A stretch of DNA of 64,000 nucleotides, from contig NZ_LT707065.1 of NCBI RefSeq assembly GCF_900156745.1, positions 1,798,001 through 1,862,000 on the forward strand, in the 5' to 3' direction. The notes under the pieces are model-generated. The model was not told the origin of the DNA, did no database searches, and saw only the letters and a program-made list of their open reading frames with translations. Origin of the DNA: Achromobacter sp. MFA1 R4. Lineage in GTDB: Bacteria; Pseudomonadota; Gammaproteobacteria; Burkholderiales; Burkholderiaceae_B. Numbering within the stretch: position 1 is the stretch's first letter; each line of letters begins with the position of its first letter. A program made the position numbers and the translations under genes. Positions 42,626 through 54,168 of this stretch are shown here, one piece after another.

Positions 42626-43114
42626 ATGCAAAACATGCCGATTTCGCTACCCGAACTGGATGATCTGGACCGGCGCATTCTTGAACAGTTACAAGAAGAC
42701 AGTTCGCTGACCAACCAGGATCTCGCCGCAAAGGTGCATGCGTCGCCGCCGACCTGCCTGCGGCGGGTGCGGCGACTGGTGGAAGAAGGGGTGATCGACA
42801 GGCAGGTGGCGATTCTGGCGGCCGAGAAACTGGGCAGCACGCTGACGGCGATCGTGGAGATCACGCTGGATGTGCAGGCGGCGGAAAGCCTGGATGCGTT
42901 CGAGCAAAGCATGCTGACGGAGCACGCCGTGCTGCAGTGCTATCGGGTGTCGCCGGGTCCGGACTTCGTGGTGATCGCGCAGGTGAAGGACATGCCGGCT
43001 TATCACGCGCTGGTGCATCGCGCCTTCACGGCGCAGGCCAATGTGCGCAACGTGCGCACGTTTTTCTCGGTGCATCGCGCCAAGTTCGAGACGCGGATCG
43101 ATGTGCGGGGGTAA
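42626..43114 (+). CDS. Lrp/AsnC-family transcriptional regulator
   Basis: A 162-residue regulator. The N-terminal helix-turn-helix (LDDLDRRILEQLQEDSSLTN, then SPPTCLRRVRRLVEEGVI) is followed by a RAM effector domain (TAIVEITLDV, CYRVSPGPDFVVIAQVKD). It diverges from glmS across a 150-base AT-rich gap and may influence glmS or only itself. It could be an amino-acid-responsive local regulator; the global Lrp is usually longer in similarity to E. coli. Confidence 0.92.
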   Translation: MQNMPISLPELDDLDRRILEQLQEDSSLTNQDLAAKVHASPPTCLRRVRRLVEEGVIDRQVAILAAEKLGSTLTAIVEITLDVQAAESLDAFEQSMLTEHAVLQCYRVSPGPDFVVIAQVKDMPAYHALVHRAFTAQANVRNVRTFFSVHRAKFETRIDVRG

Positions 43115-43218
43115 GGCGGGCGCACAATTTCAGCATGCGCCAAGCCTGCCGCCGCCAGACGGGGGATAATGCACCAAAGACGCGCGAAAGGCCCTCACCG
43201 TCCCGACAGGAGTTGCCC

Positions 43219-43533
43219 TTGCCACCGCCATCGACCCCGTACCTCGAGATGATTGCAACACACCTCAATGCTCCGTATGGACAGGTGGTGAGTGCAGTTG
43301 ATGTCGCCACTGCGTTGCGCGCTGGCAATCTCTCCTTGGCTGCAAGCGATCCGCTTGCACAAGAGCTGCTGGCGCACATGTTCCTTGAACTGGAACCTGA
43401 ATTCATTGGTAGAGCCAGCTTTGAAGCGGGCGTGCGACTAGAAGAAGCTGAGGCGCTCTATCAAAACGCCCGAAAGCACTTTGACCTGCCAAGGGCAGTC
43501 CGGTGGGAGGAAGCGCTCGAGGGGGTACTTTGA
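43219..43533 (+). CDS. Putative antitoxin partner of AbiEii-like toxin
   Basis: A 104-residue protein from TTG 43219 (AGGAG six bases upstream), beginning MPPPSTPYLEMIATHLNAPY. It is helical and acidic, without recognisable DNA-binding signature. The stop overlaps the start of the nucleotidyltransferase gene by one base (TGATG), which is the arrangement of type IV toxin-antitoxin pairs. It lacks the winged-helix AbiEi signature, so this may be a different antitoxin family; the role is inferred from position. Confidence 0.55.
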   Translation: MPPPSTPYLEMIATHLNAPYGQVVSAVDVATALRAGNLSLAASDPLAQELLAHMFLELEPEFIGRASFEAGVRLEEAEALYQNARKHFDLPRAVRWEEALEGVL

Positions 43534-44228
43534 TGCGCACTTCCAGGGAAGACATCCTGCTCCACCGGTCAACCGGCCCATGGAGGCGTTTGGAATCGCA
43601 CGCGCGGCTTCTGGTGGAGAACGCCCGCCTTCACGGCGGCAATTCCTTCCAGCCAGTGTTAGGGGGTGGTACGCGCTTGATGCTCGCCCTCAATCACCGG
43701 ATCAGCGACGATGTTGACCTGTTCGTTGATTCGCCGGGATGGCTCCCGTACGTTTCGCCGCGACTGAATGACATGTTCGAGAATGAGTTGGCGGGCTACA
43801 ACGAAGATAACGCGCATGTGAAACTGCGCTTCGCCGAGGGCGAAATCGATTTCGTCGTCGCGGCGCCGTTGCTTCCGCAAGTATCTGGTATGTGGAATCC
43901 CCCCGCGCCGGAAACCCGCTTTCCTTTGGAGCCGCCGGCCGAAGTGCTGGCGAAAAAGCTGTTTTTCCGTGGATGGGCGTTGACCGCCCGGGATCTATTT
44001 GACTGGGCCATCCTGCACGCGGAGGCGCCCGCCGGCGCAATTCCAGAAAATGCGCTGGCGTCACTTCTTAAGGCGAAGCTCGACGGTTTGGAGGCAGCCC
44101 TGACGCACATGGCGCAACGGCCATCCCAGCGCGTCGCTTGGGATCGGATCAGAACGGATCGCCTTCCCGATCTGGACACGACCGTGGCGTGGGGCAAGGC
44201 CAAGATTGCGGAATGGGCGGATAGCTAG
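43533..44228 (+). CDS. AbiEii/AbiGii-type nucleotidyltransferase toxin
   Basis: A 231-residue protein of the DUF1814 family. The nucleotidyltransferase signature appears as LGGGTRLMLAL then HRISDDVDLFVD (about residues 41-68), with the G-G/T and D-x-D metal residues, and a later Asp in EIDFVVAAP. The family includes the phage-abortive AbiEii toxins that modify tRNA with nucleotides. It is coupled to the small gene upstream. Length is a little short of AbiEii (about 300 residues), so it is a compact family member. Confidence 0.78.
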   Translation: MRTSREDILLHRSTGPWRRLESHARLLVENARLHGGNSFQPVLGGGTRLMLALNHRISDDVDLFVDSPGWLPYVSPRLNDMFENELAGYNEDNAHVKLRFAEGEIDFVVAAPLLPQVSGMWNPPAPETRFPLEPPAEVLAKKLFFRGWALTARDLFDWAILHAEAPAGAIPENALASLLKAKLDGLEAALTHMAQRPSQRVAWDRIRTDRLPDLDTTVAWGKAKIAEWADS

Positions 44229-44292
44229 ACGCCCCATAGTTAGGCGCCCAACAGCCAGCGCGCGGCGCTTCCAACGCTCAGCGCGCGCCGAC

Positions 44293-45353
44293 TCAGCGCG
44301 GCTTCCGCCCCACCAGCCGCTCAAACTGCGCCAGATACCGATTCCCCATCTTCTGCACGTCGTGCTCGTTGCGCACGTACTCATAGGCGCGTTCGGTGAC
44401 TTCCTGGCGAAAGGCCGCGTCGTCCAGGCAGCGCGCCATGCCGGCCGCCATGGCCTGATGGTCGCCCACGGCGCACAGCACGCCGCGGCCGTCGGCCAGG
44501 CTTTCCTTCAGGCCGCCGGCGTCGGTGGAGACGACGGGTACGCGCTGCAGGAAGGCGTCGAGCACGCTGCTGCCCAGCGCTTCTTCTTCGGAGCTCATGA
44601 CGAACACGTCGAGGATGCTGTAGAAGTCCTCGACGCCCTTGCGAAAGCCCGCGAAGCGGTAGACGTCTTCGATGCCGAGCTTGCGGGCTTCGTCCTTGGC
44701 CTGCTGCTCGCGGTCGCCGCCGGCGCCGAAGTGCAGGAAGACGAAGTCGCGGCGCGTCTTGGCCAGTTCGCCGACGGCACGCACCAGGGTGACGGGGTCC
44801 TTGTCGCGGATGAGCGCGGCGGACGTCGCCATGACCTTTTTGCCTTCCAGGTCGAATTCGCGCACCAGATTGGCGACGTTGTCGGCGTTGATCTGGTGGG
44901 GCTCGACCGCGCTGCGGATGATGACGGGTTCGATGCCGAGGCGGCGCGGTTCGCCCGCGGCCATCTCGCTGATGGCCACGAAGAGGTCCGCGTGGCACCA
45001 TTTGAAGCCGGTCTTCCATTCGTCGCCCGGCTTGACCACGAACGAGGTGCGGCGCGAGAACGCGACCGGGCGGCGATGCAGCCACTTGGTCAGCACGGCC
45101 CAGGTGATGGTGTTGGCCGTCTGCGCGTGGATGATGTCGTAGCGGCCGGCGCCCGCCAGGAAGGCGAGCTGGCCGGGCACGTTGCGCACGGCGTGGGCGA
45201 CGAAGCCTTCCTGGCGCGCGCGCTCGGCCAGCGGGGCGCCTTCGCGGCACATCACTTCGACGTCATGGCCGGCCTTGCGGAAGGCGCGCATGCAGTACAG
45301 CGTCTGGCGTTCGCCGCCGCGCCAGCCTTTCTCGAAGTTCAGTTGCAGGATCT

Positions 45354-45357
<4 letters not shown>
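44293..45357 (-). CDS. Group 4 glycosyltransferase (GT-B)
   Basis: A 354-residue transferase beginning [20 protein letters not shown]. It follows the GT4 pattern: G-G-E-R near the N-terminus, LREGAPL-like acceptor region, [20 protein letters not shown] at the donor domain and [12 protein letters not shown] as the E-x7-E motif. It probably builds lipopolysaccharide or another surface glycan. The start overlaps the ugd stop by four bases, so the two are co-translated. The open frame extends upstream but in unrelated sequence. Confidence 0.88.
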
Positions 45358-46676
<1,319 letters not shown>

Positions 46677-46739
46677 GCCTGAACGCCTTCAAAATAGGGA
46701 ATCTTCGCGCCCGGCCAAGGAAACCGGGCGCCGGCCGCC

Positions 46740-46745
46740 ATTATA
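46740..46745 (-). promoter_or_regulatory. Candidate -10 box for ugd
   Basis: TATAAT on the minus strand, 64 bases before the ugd ATG. No good -35 is visible. A GC-rich hairpin (46707-46714 with 46724-46731) lies in the presumed leader between this box and the gene. Confidence 0.35.
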
Positions 46746-46777
46746 GAAGCGGCCCGCGCCCGAGGTCCTGCGGCGCG

Positions 46778-48190
46778 CTAGGTCCGAAGCTTGTTGAACC
46801 GGACCGTATTGACCACCACGGCCAGGGCCGCGCACACCGTGCCCAGCACCAGCGCCAGGCCGGGCCCGTGCGCCGCGCTGACGCTGAAGGCGATCGCCAC
46901 CAGCGCCGTGCCAAAGCTCTGGCCGAACACCCGGGTGGTGGCCTGCAGCCCGCCCGCCGCCCCGCTGCGCAACCGGGGCGCGGCGGACAGCAGGGCGCGG
47001 TTGTTCGGCGTCTGGAAAAAGCCGAAGCCGACGCCGGCCACGAACATGCCGGCGATGATCGGCCCGTTCGACACCGTGGAAGGAAGCAGCGCCAGCGAAA
47101 GCATGCCGACGACCATGGTGGCCGCCCCCACGCCGCTCAGGGTGGCGGCCGAATAGCGGTCCGACAGACGACCCGCCAGCGGCGCAATGATGGCCGTACC
47201 CACGGGCCAGGCGCCCATCAGCATGCCCACTTCCAGATAAGGCCGACCCAGCACCTGCTGGAAATAAAACGGCAGCGACACGTACGAGGCCATCTGCGCG
47301 GCGAAGGTGCAGGCCGACGCGCCTACCGCGAAGGCCAGCGGCCGGATGCGCAGCAGGTCCACCGGCACGAGCGGCGCGGTCTGCTGGCTGGCCCGGCGCA
47401 CCAGCACCATGCCCGCGACCGCCGAAATGGCGACCAGGCCGATGCCGCGCAGCAGGTCTTCGCCTATCATGTCCACGCCGGAAATGAACACGCCCAGCGT
47501 CGCCATGCAGAGCAGGGCGCTGATCCAGTCCAGTTTCACGTCGTTGCGCGGGACTTCGGGCAGATGGCGCAGGCCCAGCATGGCGAGCGCGCAGATGGGC
47601 AGGTTGACGGCGAAGATCCACGGCCACGGCGCCACCGACAGGATGGCCGAACCGATCGTGGGCCCCAGCACCGACATCACCGCCACCGTGGTGGCGTTGA
47701 TGCTGATGCCTCGCCCCAGCATCTTGAGCGGATAGATGTTGCGCACCAGTCCGCCGAACATGCACATCAGCGTGGCCGCCCCCAGGCCCTGGAACACGCG
47801 CGCCGCGGTCAACTGCCACAGCGTGCCCGCCAGCGCGCAGCCCAGCGAAGCCAGCGTGAACAGGACCAGGCCGAAGGTGAACATGCGCCGAAAGCCGATG
47901 CGCTCGGCCAAGGCCGACAACGGCAGCAGGGCCATTACGACGGCGAGGTTGTAGGCGTTGACGATCCAGACCGCCTGGGCCGGCAAGGCATTGAGGTCCT
48001 TGGCGATCGTCGGCAGCGCCACATTGGCGATGGTGGTGTCCAGCACCGACAGGCTGATGCCCGTCATCACGGTGGCCGCCGCCCAGTACCGGCGCGGCGC
48101 TGGCAGGCCGTCGGGCGGAGCAGACTTGGCGGCGCCTTCCGGCGCCGCGTCGTGCCCCGGCGTCACGACTTCTTTACCGGGCGCTGCCAT
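46778..48190 (-). CDS. MFS drug:H+ antiporter, DHA2 (14-helix) type
   Basis: A 470-residue transporter with about 14 hydrophobic segments. The motif [17 protein letters not shown] near residue 50 is the DHA2 signature. ATG 48190 overlaps glmU by 28 bases; a GTG at 48166 overlapping the glmU stop by four bases (GTGA) is an equally good start. The substrate cannot be told from sequence. Co-transcription with glmU looks likely from the overlap. Confidence 0.87.
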   Translation of the reverse strand: MAAPGKEVVTPGHDAAPEGAAKSAPPDGLPAPRRYWAAATVMTGISLSVLDTTIANVALPTIAKDLNALPAQAVWIVNAYNLAVVMALLPLSALAERIGFRRMFTFGLVLFTLASLGCALAGTLWQLTAARVFQGLGAATLMCMFGGLVRNIYPLKMLGRGISINATTVAVMSVLGPTIGSAILSVAPWPWIFAVNLPICALAMLGLRHLPEVPRNDVKLDWISALLCMATLGVFISGVDMIGEDLLRGIGLVAISAVAGMVLVRRASQQTAPLVPVDLLRIRPLAFAVGASACTFAAQMASYVSLPFYFQQVLGRPYLEVGMLMGAWPVGTAIIAPLAGRLSDRYSAATLSGVGAATMVVGMLSLALLPSTVSNGPIIAGMFVAGVGFGFFQTPNNRALLSAAPRLRSGAAGGLQATTRVFGQSFGTALVAIAFSVSAAHGPGLALVLGTVCAALAVVVNTVRFNKLRT

Positions 48191-49536
48191 CCCTCGACGG
48201 TGAGCTGCTTGGGGCGCGACACCGTCAGCTTGTCAGCCGGCGCATCGCGCGTGAGGGTGGTGCCGGCGCCCAGCGTTGCGCCGCGGCCCACGCGCACGGG
48301 CGCGACGAGCTGCGTGTCCGAGCCGATGAAGGCGTCGTCCTCAATGACGGTGCGATGCTTGTTCACGCCGTCGTAGTTGCAGGTGATGGTGCCCGCGCCC
48401 ACGTTCACGCGCGCGCCGATGTCGGCGTCGCCGATGTAGGCCAGGTGATTGGCCTTGCTGTCCGCGCCCAGCACGCTCTTTTTGATCTCGACGAAGTTGC
48501 CGACGTGGCTGCGGTCGCCCAGCTCGGCGCCGGGACGCAGGCGGGCGTAGGGGCCCACGCGCGCATCGCGGCCCACCTCGGCCTGCTGCAGGTGGCTGAA
48601 GGCTTCGATGTGCGTGCCCGAGCCGACGCTGACGTCGCGCAGCACGCAATGCGGACCCACGCGCACGCCGTCGGCCAGCGAGACCTGGCCTTCGAACACG
48701 CACCCCACGTCGATGAACACGTCGCGGCCGCAGGTGAGCGTGCCGCGCACGTCAAAGCGCGCCGGATCGGCCAGGGTGACGCCGGCTTCGAGCTGGCGGC
48801 GGGCCTGTTCGGCCTGCCAGCGGCGCTCGAGTTCGGCCTGCTGCACGCGGCTGTTCACGCCCAGCGTTTCCCAGCCGGCGCCGGGCTGGGCCGCGCCCAC
48901 GGGCACCTCGTCGACTACGGCCAGGCCGACGACGTCGGTCAGGTAGTACTCGCCCTGGGCATTGTTGTTGTCGATGCGGGTCAGCCAGTTCTTCAGCTTT
49001 GCGGTGGGCGCGCTGAGGATGCCGGTGTTCACTTCCTTGATCTCGCGCTCGGCGTCCGAGGCGTCCTTGTGCTCGACGATGCGGCACACGCTGCCCTTGG
49101 CATCGCGCACGATGCGGCCGTAACCAGTGGAATCGGCCAGCACTTCGGTCAGCACGGCGGCGCCCTGGCCGCGCGCATCCAGCAGGCGCTGCAGGGTCTC
49201 GGGCTGGACCAGCGGCACGTCGCCGTACAGCACCAGCGTCACGTCGTCCTTGCCGTCGCCTTCCAGCAGCAGCGGCACGGCTTGCTGCACAGCATGGCCC
49301 GTGCCGTGCTGAGGCTGCTGCAGCACGAAGTGCAGGTCCGGCTGACCATCGAAAGTCTGCTTGACGCGATCCGCGCCGTGGCCGACCACCACGATGATGC
49401 GCGCCGGCTGCAATTGGCGCGCGCTGTCCAGCACATGGGCCAGCATGGGTTTGCCGGCCAGCGTGTGCAGCACTTTGGGAAGGTCGGACTGCATGCGTTT
49501 ACCCAGTCCGGCGGCAAGAATCACTACATTAAGCAT
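48163..49536 (-). CDS. glmU: Bifunctional GlcNAc-1-P uridyltransferase / GlcN-1-P acetyltransferase
   Basis: A 457-residue enzyme for the last two steps to UDP-GlcNAc. The N-terminal pyrophosphorylase domain begins [20 protein letters not shown], with [14 protein letters not shown] and LYGDVPL. The C-terminal left-handed beta helix has hexapeptide repeats, with [21 protein letters not shown] and [20 protein letters not shown]. Both active sites look complete. It shares a pathway with glmS about 6 kb away. Confidence 0.96.
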   Translation of the reverse strand: MLNVVILAAGLGKRMQSDLPKVLHTLAGKPMLAHVLDSARQLQPARIIVVVGHGADRVKQTFDGQPDLHFVLQQPQHGTGHAVQQAVPLLLEGDGKDDVTLVLYGDVPLVQPETLQRLLDARGQGAAVLTEVLADSTGYGRIVRDAKGSVCRIVEHKDASDAEREIKEVNTGILSAPTAKLKNWLTRIDNNNAQGEYYLTDVVGLAVVDEVPVGAAQPGAGWETLGVNSRVQQAELERRWQAEQARRQLEAGVTLADPARFDVRGTLTCGRDVFIDVGCVFEGQVSLADGVRVGPHCVLRDVSVGSGTHIEAFSHLQQAEVGRDARVGPYARLRPGAELGDRSHVGNFVEIKKSVLGADSKANHLAYIGDADIGARVNVGAGTITCNYDGVNKHRTVIEDDAFIGSDTQLVAPVRVGRGATLGAGTTLTRDAPADKLTVSRPKQLTVEGWQRPVKKS

Positions 49537-49605
49537 AAGTTCCAGTAGGTGTGGAGACGGTCGGGCGGGCTTGCGGCCTGTCCGCGTGTCGATTGAAGGA
49601 TGGGG

Positions 49606-50433
49606 TCAGGGCTTGCCGTCGGCAGGCCCGGTTTTCTTGGCGGTCTTTGCCGCCCGCTTGGTGGCGGCGGGGTTGCGCGCGGCAGCCGGCTTGGCGGCCT
49701 TGCCTGGCGGCTTGGCCGATGCCTTGGGCGGGGCGGCGGGGTCGGGCTTGGCGCCCGTGTCCGCGGCCGGCGCGCTTGCCGGCATGGACGCCGCGGTGGC
49801 GGCGGCGATCTGGTTGAACTGCTGTTGCAGCAGATCCCACCAGGCTTTGGACGCCGACTGCGCCGCGGCGCCCATCTGTTCGCTCATGGCGGCGGCCGAT
49901 TCGGCGCCGCCGGTGGCGGACGCGCCCGCCGCGCTGCCCGATGCGGCATCGGACGGTGCGCTGGCGTCTTCCTTGGCCTGGGCGGACGCGGCGCTGTCCG
50001 GCTGCGCGGAACTTCCGTGGCCAGCCCCCGCCGACTTCGGCGCGGGCTTCAGGCCCAGCGCGACCTCGAGCGGCGAAGGCGCGCCGCCCTCCGGCGCCGC
50101 GCCCAGGTCCATGCGCGAGGCGCTGTCCACGAAGGCGCGCAGGGTGCTGATGGTGGAGCGCTGCACCTCCATGCCCTGGATGGTGCTGGAAAGCATGCTG
50201 AGATTCATGCGCAGCCAATTTTCCACCGACCGCAGTTCGGCGATGCGGCGGTCCAGGTCTTCGAGGTTCATGGGCGGCGCCATGGGCAGGCTGCTCGCCA
50301 GACCGCCCGGGCCGGTCAGGCCGGCCCAGGCCTGGCGCATCATTTCCATGCTGGCCAGTAGCGGATTGCCCGACAGGTCGGAGTTCTGGCCCATGCCGGG
50401 CAGGACGAACGGGTTGGTGTATTGATCGCTCAT
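49606..50433 (-). CDS. phaM: PhaM-like polyhydroxyalkanoate granule protein
   Basis: A 275-residue protein starting MSDQYTNPFVLPGMGQNSDL. The conserved N-terminal PhaM domain (MNLEDLDRRIAELRSVENWL, then MLSSTIQGMEVQRSTI) is followed by a long Ala/Ser/Pro region and a Lys/Ala-rich tail (KPPGKAAKPAAARN). PhaM activates PHA synthase and ties granules to the nucleoid through its basic tail. The start was chosen at 50433; the open frame extends into unrelated residues. Confidence 0.88.
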   Translation of the reverse strand: MSDQYTNPFVLPGMGQNSDLSGNPLLASMEMMRQAWAGLTGPGGLASSLPMAPPMNLEDLDRRIAELRSVENWLRMNLSMLSSTIQGMEVQRSTISTLRAFVDSASRMDLGAAPEGGAPSPLEVALGLKPAPKSAGAGHGSSAQPDSAASAQAKEDASAPSDAASGSAAGASATGGAESAAAMSEQMGAAAQSASKAWWDLLQQQFNQIAAATAASMPASAPAADTGAKPDPAAPPKASAKPPGKAAKPAAARNPAATKRAAKTAKKTGPADGKP

Positions 50434-50476
50434 TCCAGGTCTCTCCAAGGTCGGATGCTTGCCGCCGGCGGTCGGG

Positions 50477-51148
50477 TCAACCCGGCAGAAGCTGATTGTT
50501 CTCCACGCGCACATGGTCGCCGGAGGCAAACGAGAACGGCTGCGCGCTGCGGAACTGGCGCGTGCTGCCGTCGCTCATGCGCACCGTGAGCTCATAGTGC
50601 GTCACTGTTTGTTGCTGTCTGATATTACGCTCAACTTCACGGCCTGCCAAAGCACCGCCGACCGCGCCCAGCACCGTCAGGGCCGTCTTTCCGCTGCCTC
50701 CGCCAAACTGATTACCCACGACGCCGCCGGCTACGCCGCCCGCGATGGTGCCGACCAGATGGTCGCTGTTGTCCTTGGCGGGAACCTGCACCTGGCGGAT
50801 GGTCTCGACCACGCCGCACGAGGCGCAGGCTTGCGGCGCCGGGGCGGGACGCGCGGCAGGCGCGGTTGGCCGCGAGGGCGATGCGGGCTGCGACGCCTGG
50901 GCCTGGTGCATCTGGCCCGCGGGCCGGCCCGCGCCGGGCGGCGCGGCGTCGGGTGCGGGCGCCAGGTTGGCGTCTTCAGGGCCGGCTTCGGCGACGGCTT
51001 CTTCCGCGTGCGGATTGGCCGACGGGGTGGGCAGCCAGCCGAGCACCGCGGCCACGCCCACCGAACACATGACGATGACGGCGATCGCGGCGGCGGCCAG
51101 CAGCGGATGCAGGCCGCGGCGCGGCGCTGGTTGGGTCGAAGTATTCAT
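50477..51148 (-). CDS. Glycine-zipper 2TM domain protein
   Basis: A 223-residue envelope protein. One N-terminal membrane helix (LLAAAAIAVIVMCSVGVAAV) is followed by a Pro/Ala-rich linker and a glycine zipper (VGTIAGGVAGGVVGNQFGGG, then VLGAVGGALAGREVE). The C-terminal YELTVRMSDGSTRQF fits the Rick_17kDa/SlyB type. It lacks a lipobox and is anchored by the helix instead. The role is probably in outer-membrane or envelope stability. Confidence 0.82.
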   Translation of the reverse strand: MNTSTQPAPRRGLHPLLAAAAIAVIVMCSVGVAAVLGWLPTPSANPHAEEAVAEAGPEDANLAPAPDAAPPGAGRPAGQMHQAQASQPASPSRPTAPAARPAPAPQACASCGVVETIRQVQVPAKDNSDHLVGTIAGGVAGGVVGNQFGGGSGKTALTVLGAVGGALAGREVERNIRQQQTVTHYELTVRMSDGSTRQFRSAQPFSFASGDHVRVENNQLLPG

Positions 51149-51280
51149 GACGATGCTCCATCGTAACTAACCGGCAGTGGTATAGCACCCGGGCGCGGTT
51201 TCGGCATGTTGCGATGGTGACCCTTCTTTGCAGGGCGGATGGAGGGTGGACAGGCAGGGACATTCGTGGACAATAGGCGC

Positions 51281-51499
51281 ATGGATCCCATCACCCTGCC
51301 CCAGCTTGAACAGGCAATCAACTACTGGCGCAACACGTCGCCATCGGTTGGCGAAGAGTCGCGCCTGTGCCCCGAGGCAGCCGCGCTGGCCACCCCTTAT
51401 GCGTTGATGATCATTGCCCATCGGCGCGAGATTCCCGCCGCCGAACTCACCGACAAGGCGCGCGCCGCGCTGGCCGCGTGGGCGGCGGCGAAAGCGTGA
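51281..51499 (+). CDS. DUF3717 small protein
   Basis: A 72-residue product beginning MDPITLPQLEQAINYWRNTS and continuing LCPEAAALATPYALMIIAHR, the DUF3717 pattern common in Burkholderiales. It has no membrane helix. The start at ATG 51281 removes 14 unsupported codons. The function is unknown. It lies alone between the glycine-zipper gene and sco on the opposite strand. Confidence 0.8.
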   Translation: MDPITLPQLEQAINYWRNTSPSVGEESRLCPEAAALATPYALMIIAHRREIPAAELTDKARAALAAWAAAKA

Positions 51500-51535
51500 T
51501 CCGCCGTCTGGCCGGGCCTTGCGGCCCCGCCCGCC

Positions 51536-52141
51536 TCAGCCCTTGAGCAGTGCCTGGATGTCGTGCGTCAGGCCGTCGGCGCCGACGTTGTTGTTGGCCA
51601 GCACGCGCGATTCGCCCTTGCCGTCGAACAGGTAGAACGCCGCCGTGTGGTCCATCGTGTAGCTGCCGTCCTTGGTGGGCGCCTTGGCGTAATAGGCCTT
51701 GAACGAGGCGGCCGCCTTCTTGATCTGGTCGGGCGTGCCGGTCAGCCCCAAAAAGCGCGGGTCGAACGCCGTGACGTACTGCTTGAGCACCTCGGGCGTG
51801 TCGCGTTCGGGATCCACCGTGATCAGCAGCACCTGGACACGGTCGGCGTCCGGGCCCAGCTTTTTCATCACTTCGGTCAGTTCGGCCAGCGCCGTGGGGC
51901 ACACGTCTGGACACTGCGTGAAACCGAAGAACACGACCACGACCTTGCCCGAAAAGTCCGAGAGCTGTCGCATCTTGCCGTTGTGATCGGACAATTCCAT
52001 GGCCCGGCCCAACTGCGTGCCGCTGATGTCGCTGCCCTTGAAAACGGGCTTGCTCTCGCCGCAGGCAGCCAGGGCGGCAGCGACGGCGGCGGCAGCGCCC
52101 AGTCGCAGGGCCAGCCGGCGGCTGGCGGAAAACACGGACAT
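51536..52141 (-). CDS. SCO-family copper chaperone for cytochrome oxidase
   Basis: A 201-residue lipoprotein: signal ending LAACGESKP. It has a thioredoxin-like fold with copper ligands CPDVC (about residues 80-84) and the downstream His in YTMDHTAAFYLF. It delivers copper to the CuA centre of subunit II. It is the last gene of the oxidase assembly group (surf1, thioredoxin-like, ctaA, ctaB, sco), 17 bases after ctaB. Confidence 0.92.
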   Translation of the reverse strand: MSVFSASRRLALRLGAAAAVAAALAACGESKPVFKGSDISGTQLGRAMELSDHNGKMRQLSDFSGKVVVVFFGFTQCPDVCPTALAELTEVMKKLGPDADRVQVLLITVDPERDTPEVLKQYVTAFDPRFLGLTGTPDQIKKAAASFKAYYAKAPTKDGSYTMDHTAAFYLFDGKGESRVLANNNVGADGLTHDIQALLKG

Positions 52142-52158
52142 CGACAACCTCCGGGGGG

Positions 52159-53052
52159 TCAGCGCAAGAGGCCGACCCAGTGGTCGACCAGCAGGGCGCC
52201 AAAGAGCAGCGCCAGGTAAAGAATGGAAAAGCGGAACATGCTGCGCGCCAGCTCGTCGCTGTACTGGCGGTACAGGCGCCAGGCATACGACACGAACATG
52301 CCGCCCAGCACCAGCGCCGACAGCAGATACAGTTCGCCGCTCATGCGGATGGCGTAGGGCAACAGCGTGGTCGCCATCAGCGCCAGGCTGTACAGCAGAA
52401 TGTGCAGGCGCGTGAACTGGTTGCCGTGCGTCACCGGCAGCATGGGCAGGCCGGCCTTGGCGTAGTCGTGGTTGCGATACAGCGCCAGCGCCCAGAAGTG
52501 CGGCGGCGTCCAGATGAAGATGATGAGGACCAGCACCCAGGCCTCGGCCGGCACGGAATCCGCGACCGCCGCCCAGCCCAGCGCCGGCGGCATCGCGCCG
52601 GACAGGCCGCCGATGACGATGTTCTGCGGCGTGCGCGGCTTGAGGATGATGGTGTAGATGATGGCGTAGCCCACGAACGTGGCGAACGTCAGCCACATGG
52701 TGAGCGGGTTGACCATGTTGTAGAGCACGAACATGCCCGCGCCGCCCAGCAGCCCGGACAGGCTGAGCACCTGGAAGGCCGAGATCGTGCCGCGCGCCGT
52801 GGCCCGGCGCGCGGTGCGCAGCATGCGGGCGTCCACTTCCTGTTCGATCAGGCAGTTGATGGCGAAGGCGGCGGCGGCCAGCAGCCAGATGCCGATGGTG
52901 CCGAACAGCACGCGGCGCATGTCCGGGATGCCCGGCGCGGCCAGGAACATGCCGATCACGGCGCAAAACACGGCCAACTGCGTCACGCGCGGCTTGGTGA
53001 GGACGAGGTACTGGCGGAGCAATCCGGATTGAGGAGCGGCAAGACTGGTCAT
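52159..53052 (-). CDS. ctaB: Protoheme IX farnesyltransferase (heme o synthase)
   Basis: A 297-residue membrane enzyme of the UbiA family that adds a farnesyl tail to heme b. The Asp-rich motif is [18 protein letters not shown] (about residues 70-87), with a second in [16 protein letters not shown]. Nine hydrophobic segments are expected. The start [12 protein letters not shown] (53052) is preferred over the upstream frame. It lies 13 bases after ctaA. Confidence 0.95.
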   Translation of the reverse strand: MTSLAAPQSGLLRQYLVLTKPRVTQLAVFCAVIGMFLAAPGIPDMRRVLFGTIGIWLLAAAAFAINCLIEQEVDARMLRTARRATARGTISAFQVLSLSGLLGGAGMFVLYNMVNPLTMWLTFATFVGYAIIYTIILKPRTPQNIVIGGLSGAMPPALGWAAVADSVPAEAWVLVLIIFIWTPPHFWALALYRNHDYAKAGLPMLPVTHGNQFTRLHILLYSLALMATTLLPYAIRMSGELYLLSALVLGGMFVSYAWRLYRQYSDELARSMFRFSILYLALLFGALLVDHWVGLLR

Positions 53053-53065
53053 AGTGGACCTCATT

Positions 53066-54115
53066 TTAAACGCGCACCAAATTGGGGTCGTACCGCCTCG
53101 CCGGCTCATGGCCGGCCGACGCCAGACGCACCATCAAGACCACCGCCGACAAGGTCAGGCCTGCCGCGCCCCCATTGTGCAGCACGGCGATCAACAGCGG
53201 CCACTGGAAGAAGATCGTCGTCAGGCCCGTGAGCAGTTGCGCGCCCAGCAGCGCCAGCATCAGCGTGGCCGGGCCGCGCAGGCCGGGCTCGGCGGCGCGC
53301 AGCCGCCATGCCAGGATGCCCAGGTAGACGAACACCACGAAGGCGAAATTGCGGTGGACCCAGTGGATGGCCGTGAGCGCGGGCTGCGAGATCATTTCGC
53401 CGGAAGGCAGTTCGCCCAGCCCGCGGATGATCGAATACCCGCCGTGAAAGTCCATGTCCGGCACCCACTGCCCGTGGCAGGTGGGAAAGTCCATGCAGGC
53501 AAGCGCCGCGTAGTTGGTGCTGACCCAGCCGCCCAGCGTCACCTGAACCAGCAGCAGCACGAATCCGACCGCCACCCAGGGCTTCCAGCGCACGGCCGCG
53601 GCGCTCACCGGCAGGTGCGGACGCTCGCGCGACGACAGCCAGGTCATCAAGGCCAGCACCGACAGGCCGAACACCAGGTGCGCGGTCACGACGGCGGGCA
53701 TGAGCTTGTGGGTCACGGTCCAGGCGCCGAACGCGCCCTGCACGCACACGGCCACCAGGGTCGTGATGGCCAGCGCGGGCGAGCGTCCCAGTTCGCGGCG
53801 GTAGCGCCAGGCCATGTAGACGATGCCGATGATGAGCATGCCCAGGATGGCGCCGACATAGCGGTGGATCATCTCGATCCAGGCCTTGGACAGGGTCACC
53901 GGTCCGAAGGGCATGGCCTGCGAGGCCTCGTGGATGTCGCCCATCGCGCCGATCGGCGTGACGCTGCCGTAGCAGCCGGGCCAGTCCGGACAGCCCAGGC
54001 CCGAATCCGTGAGGCGCACGAAGGCGCCGAACATGATCAGGTCCAGCGTCAGGAACCAGGTAAAGAATACGAGCCTGCGGTAGCGCGCCTTGATGCGTTC
54101 CATATCAACCAACAT
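53066..54115 (-). CDS. ctaA: Heme a synthase (COX15/CtaA)
   Basis: A 349-residue eight-helix protein that oxidises heme o to heme a. Conserved histidines are visible in [22 protein letters not shown] and [12 protein letters not shown], and a Cys pair lies in [14 protein letters not shown]. The start at ATG 54115 is taken; [10 protein letters not shown] (54103) is also possible. It is in the same operon as ctaB and the thioredoxin-like gene. Confidence 0.94.
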   Translation of the reverse strand: MLVDMERIKARYRRLVFFTWFLTLDLIMFGAFVRLTDSGLGCPDWPGCYGSVTPIGAMGDIHEASQAMPFGPVTLSKAWIEMIHRYVGAILGMLIIGIVYMAWRYRRELGRSPALAITTLVAVCVQGAFGAWTVTHKLMPAVVTAHLVFGLSVLALMTWLSSRERPHLPVSAAAVRWKPWVAVGFVLLLVQVTLGGWVSTNYAALACMDFPTCHGQWVPDMDFHGGYSIIRGLGELPSGEMISQPALTAIHWVHRNFAFVVFVYLGILAWRLRAAEPGLRGPATLMLALLGAQLLTGLTTIFFQWPLLIAVLHNGGAAGLTLSAVVLMVRLASAGHEPARRYDPNLVRV

Positions 54116-54168
54116 AAATGCCCTCACGCCGGACGGCTTTTGCCTTGCGGCGCCCCGGCGGTAAAAAT

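Noticed and set aside
46868-48376. A 502-codon plus-strand frame opposite the MFS gene
   Set aside because: It is a GC-rich shadow; the minus-strand transporter has 14 membrane segments and the DHA2 motif.
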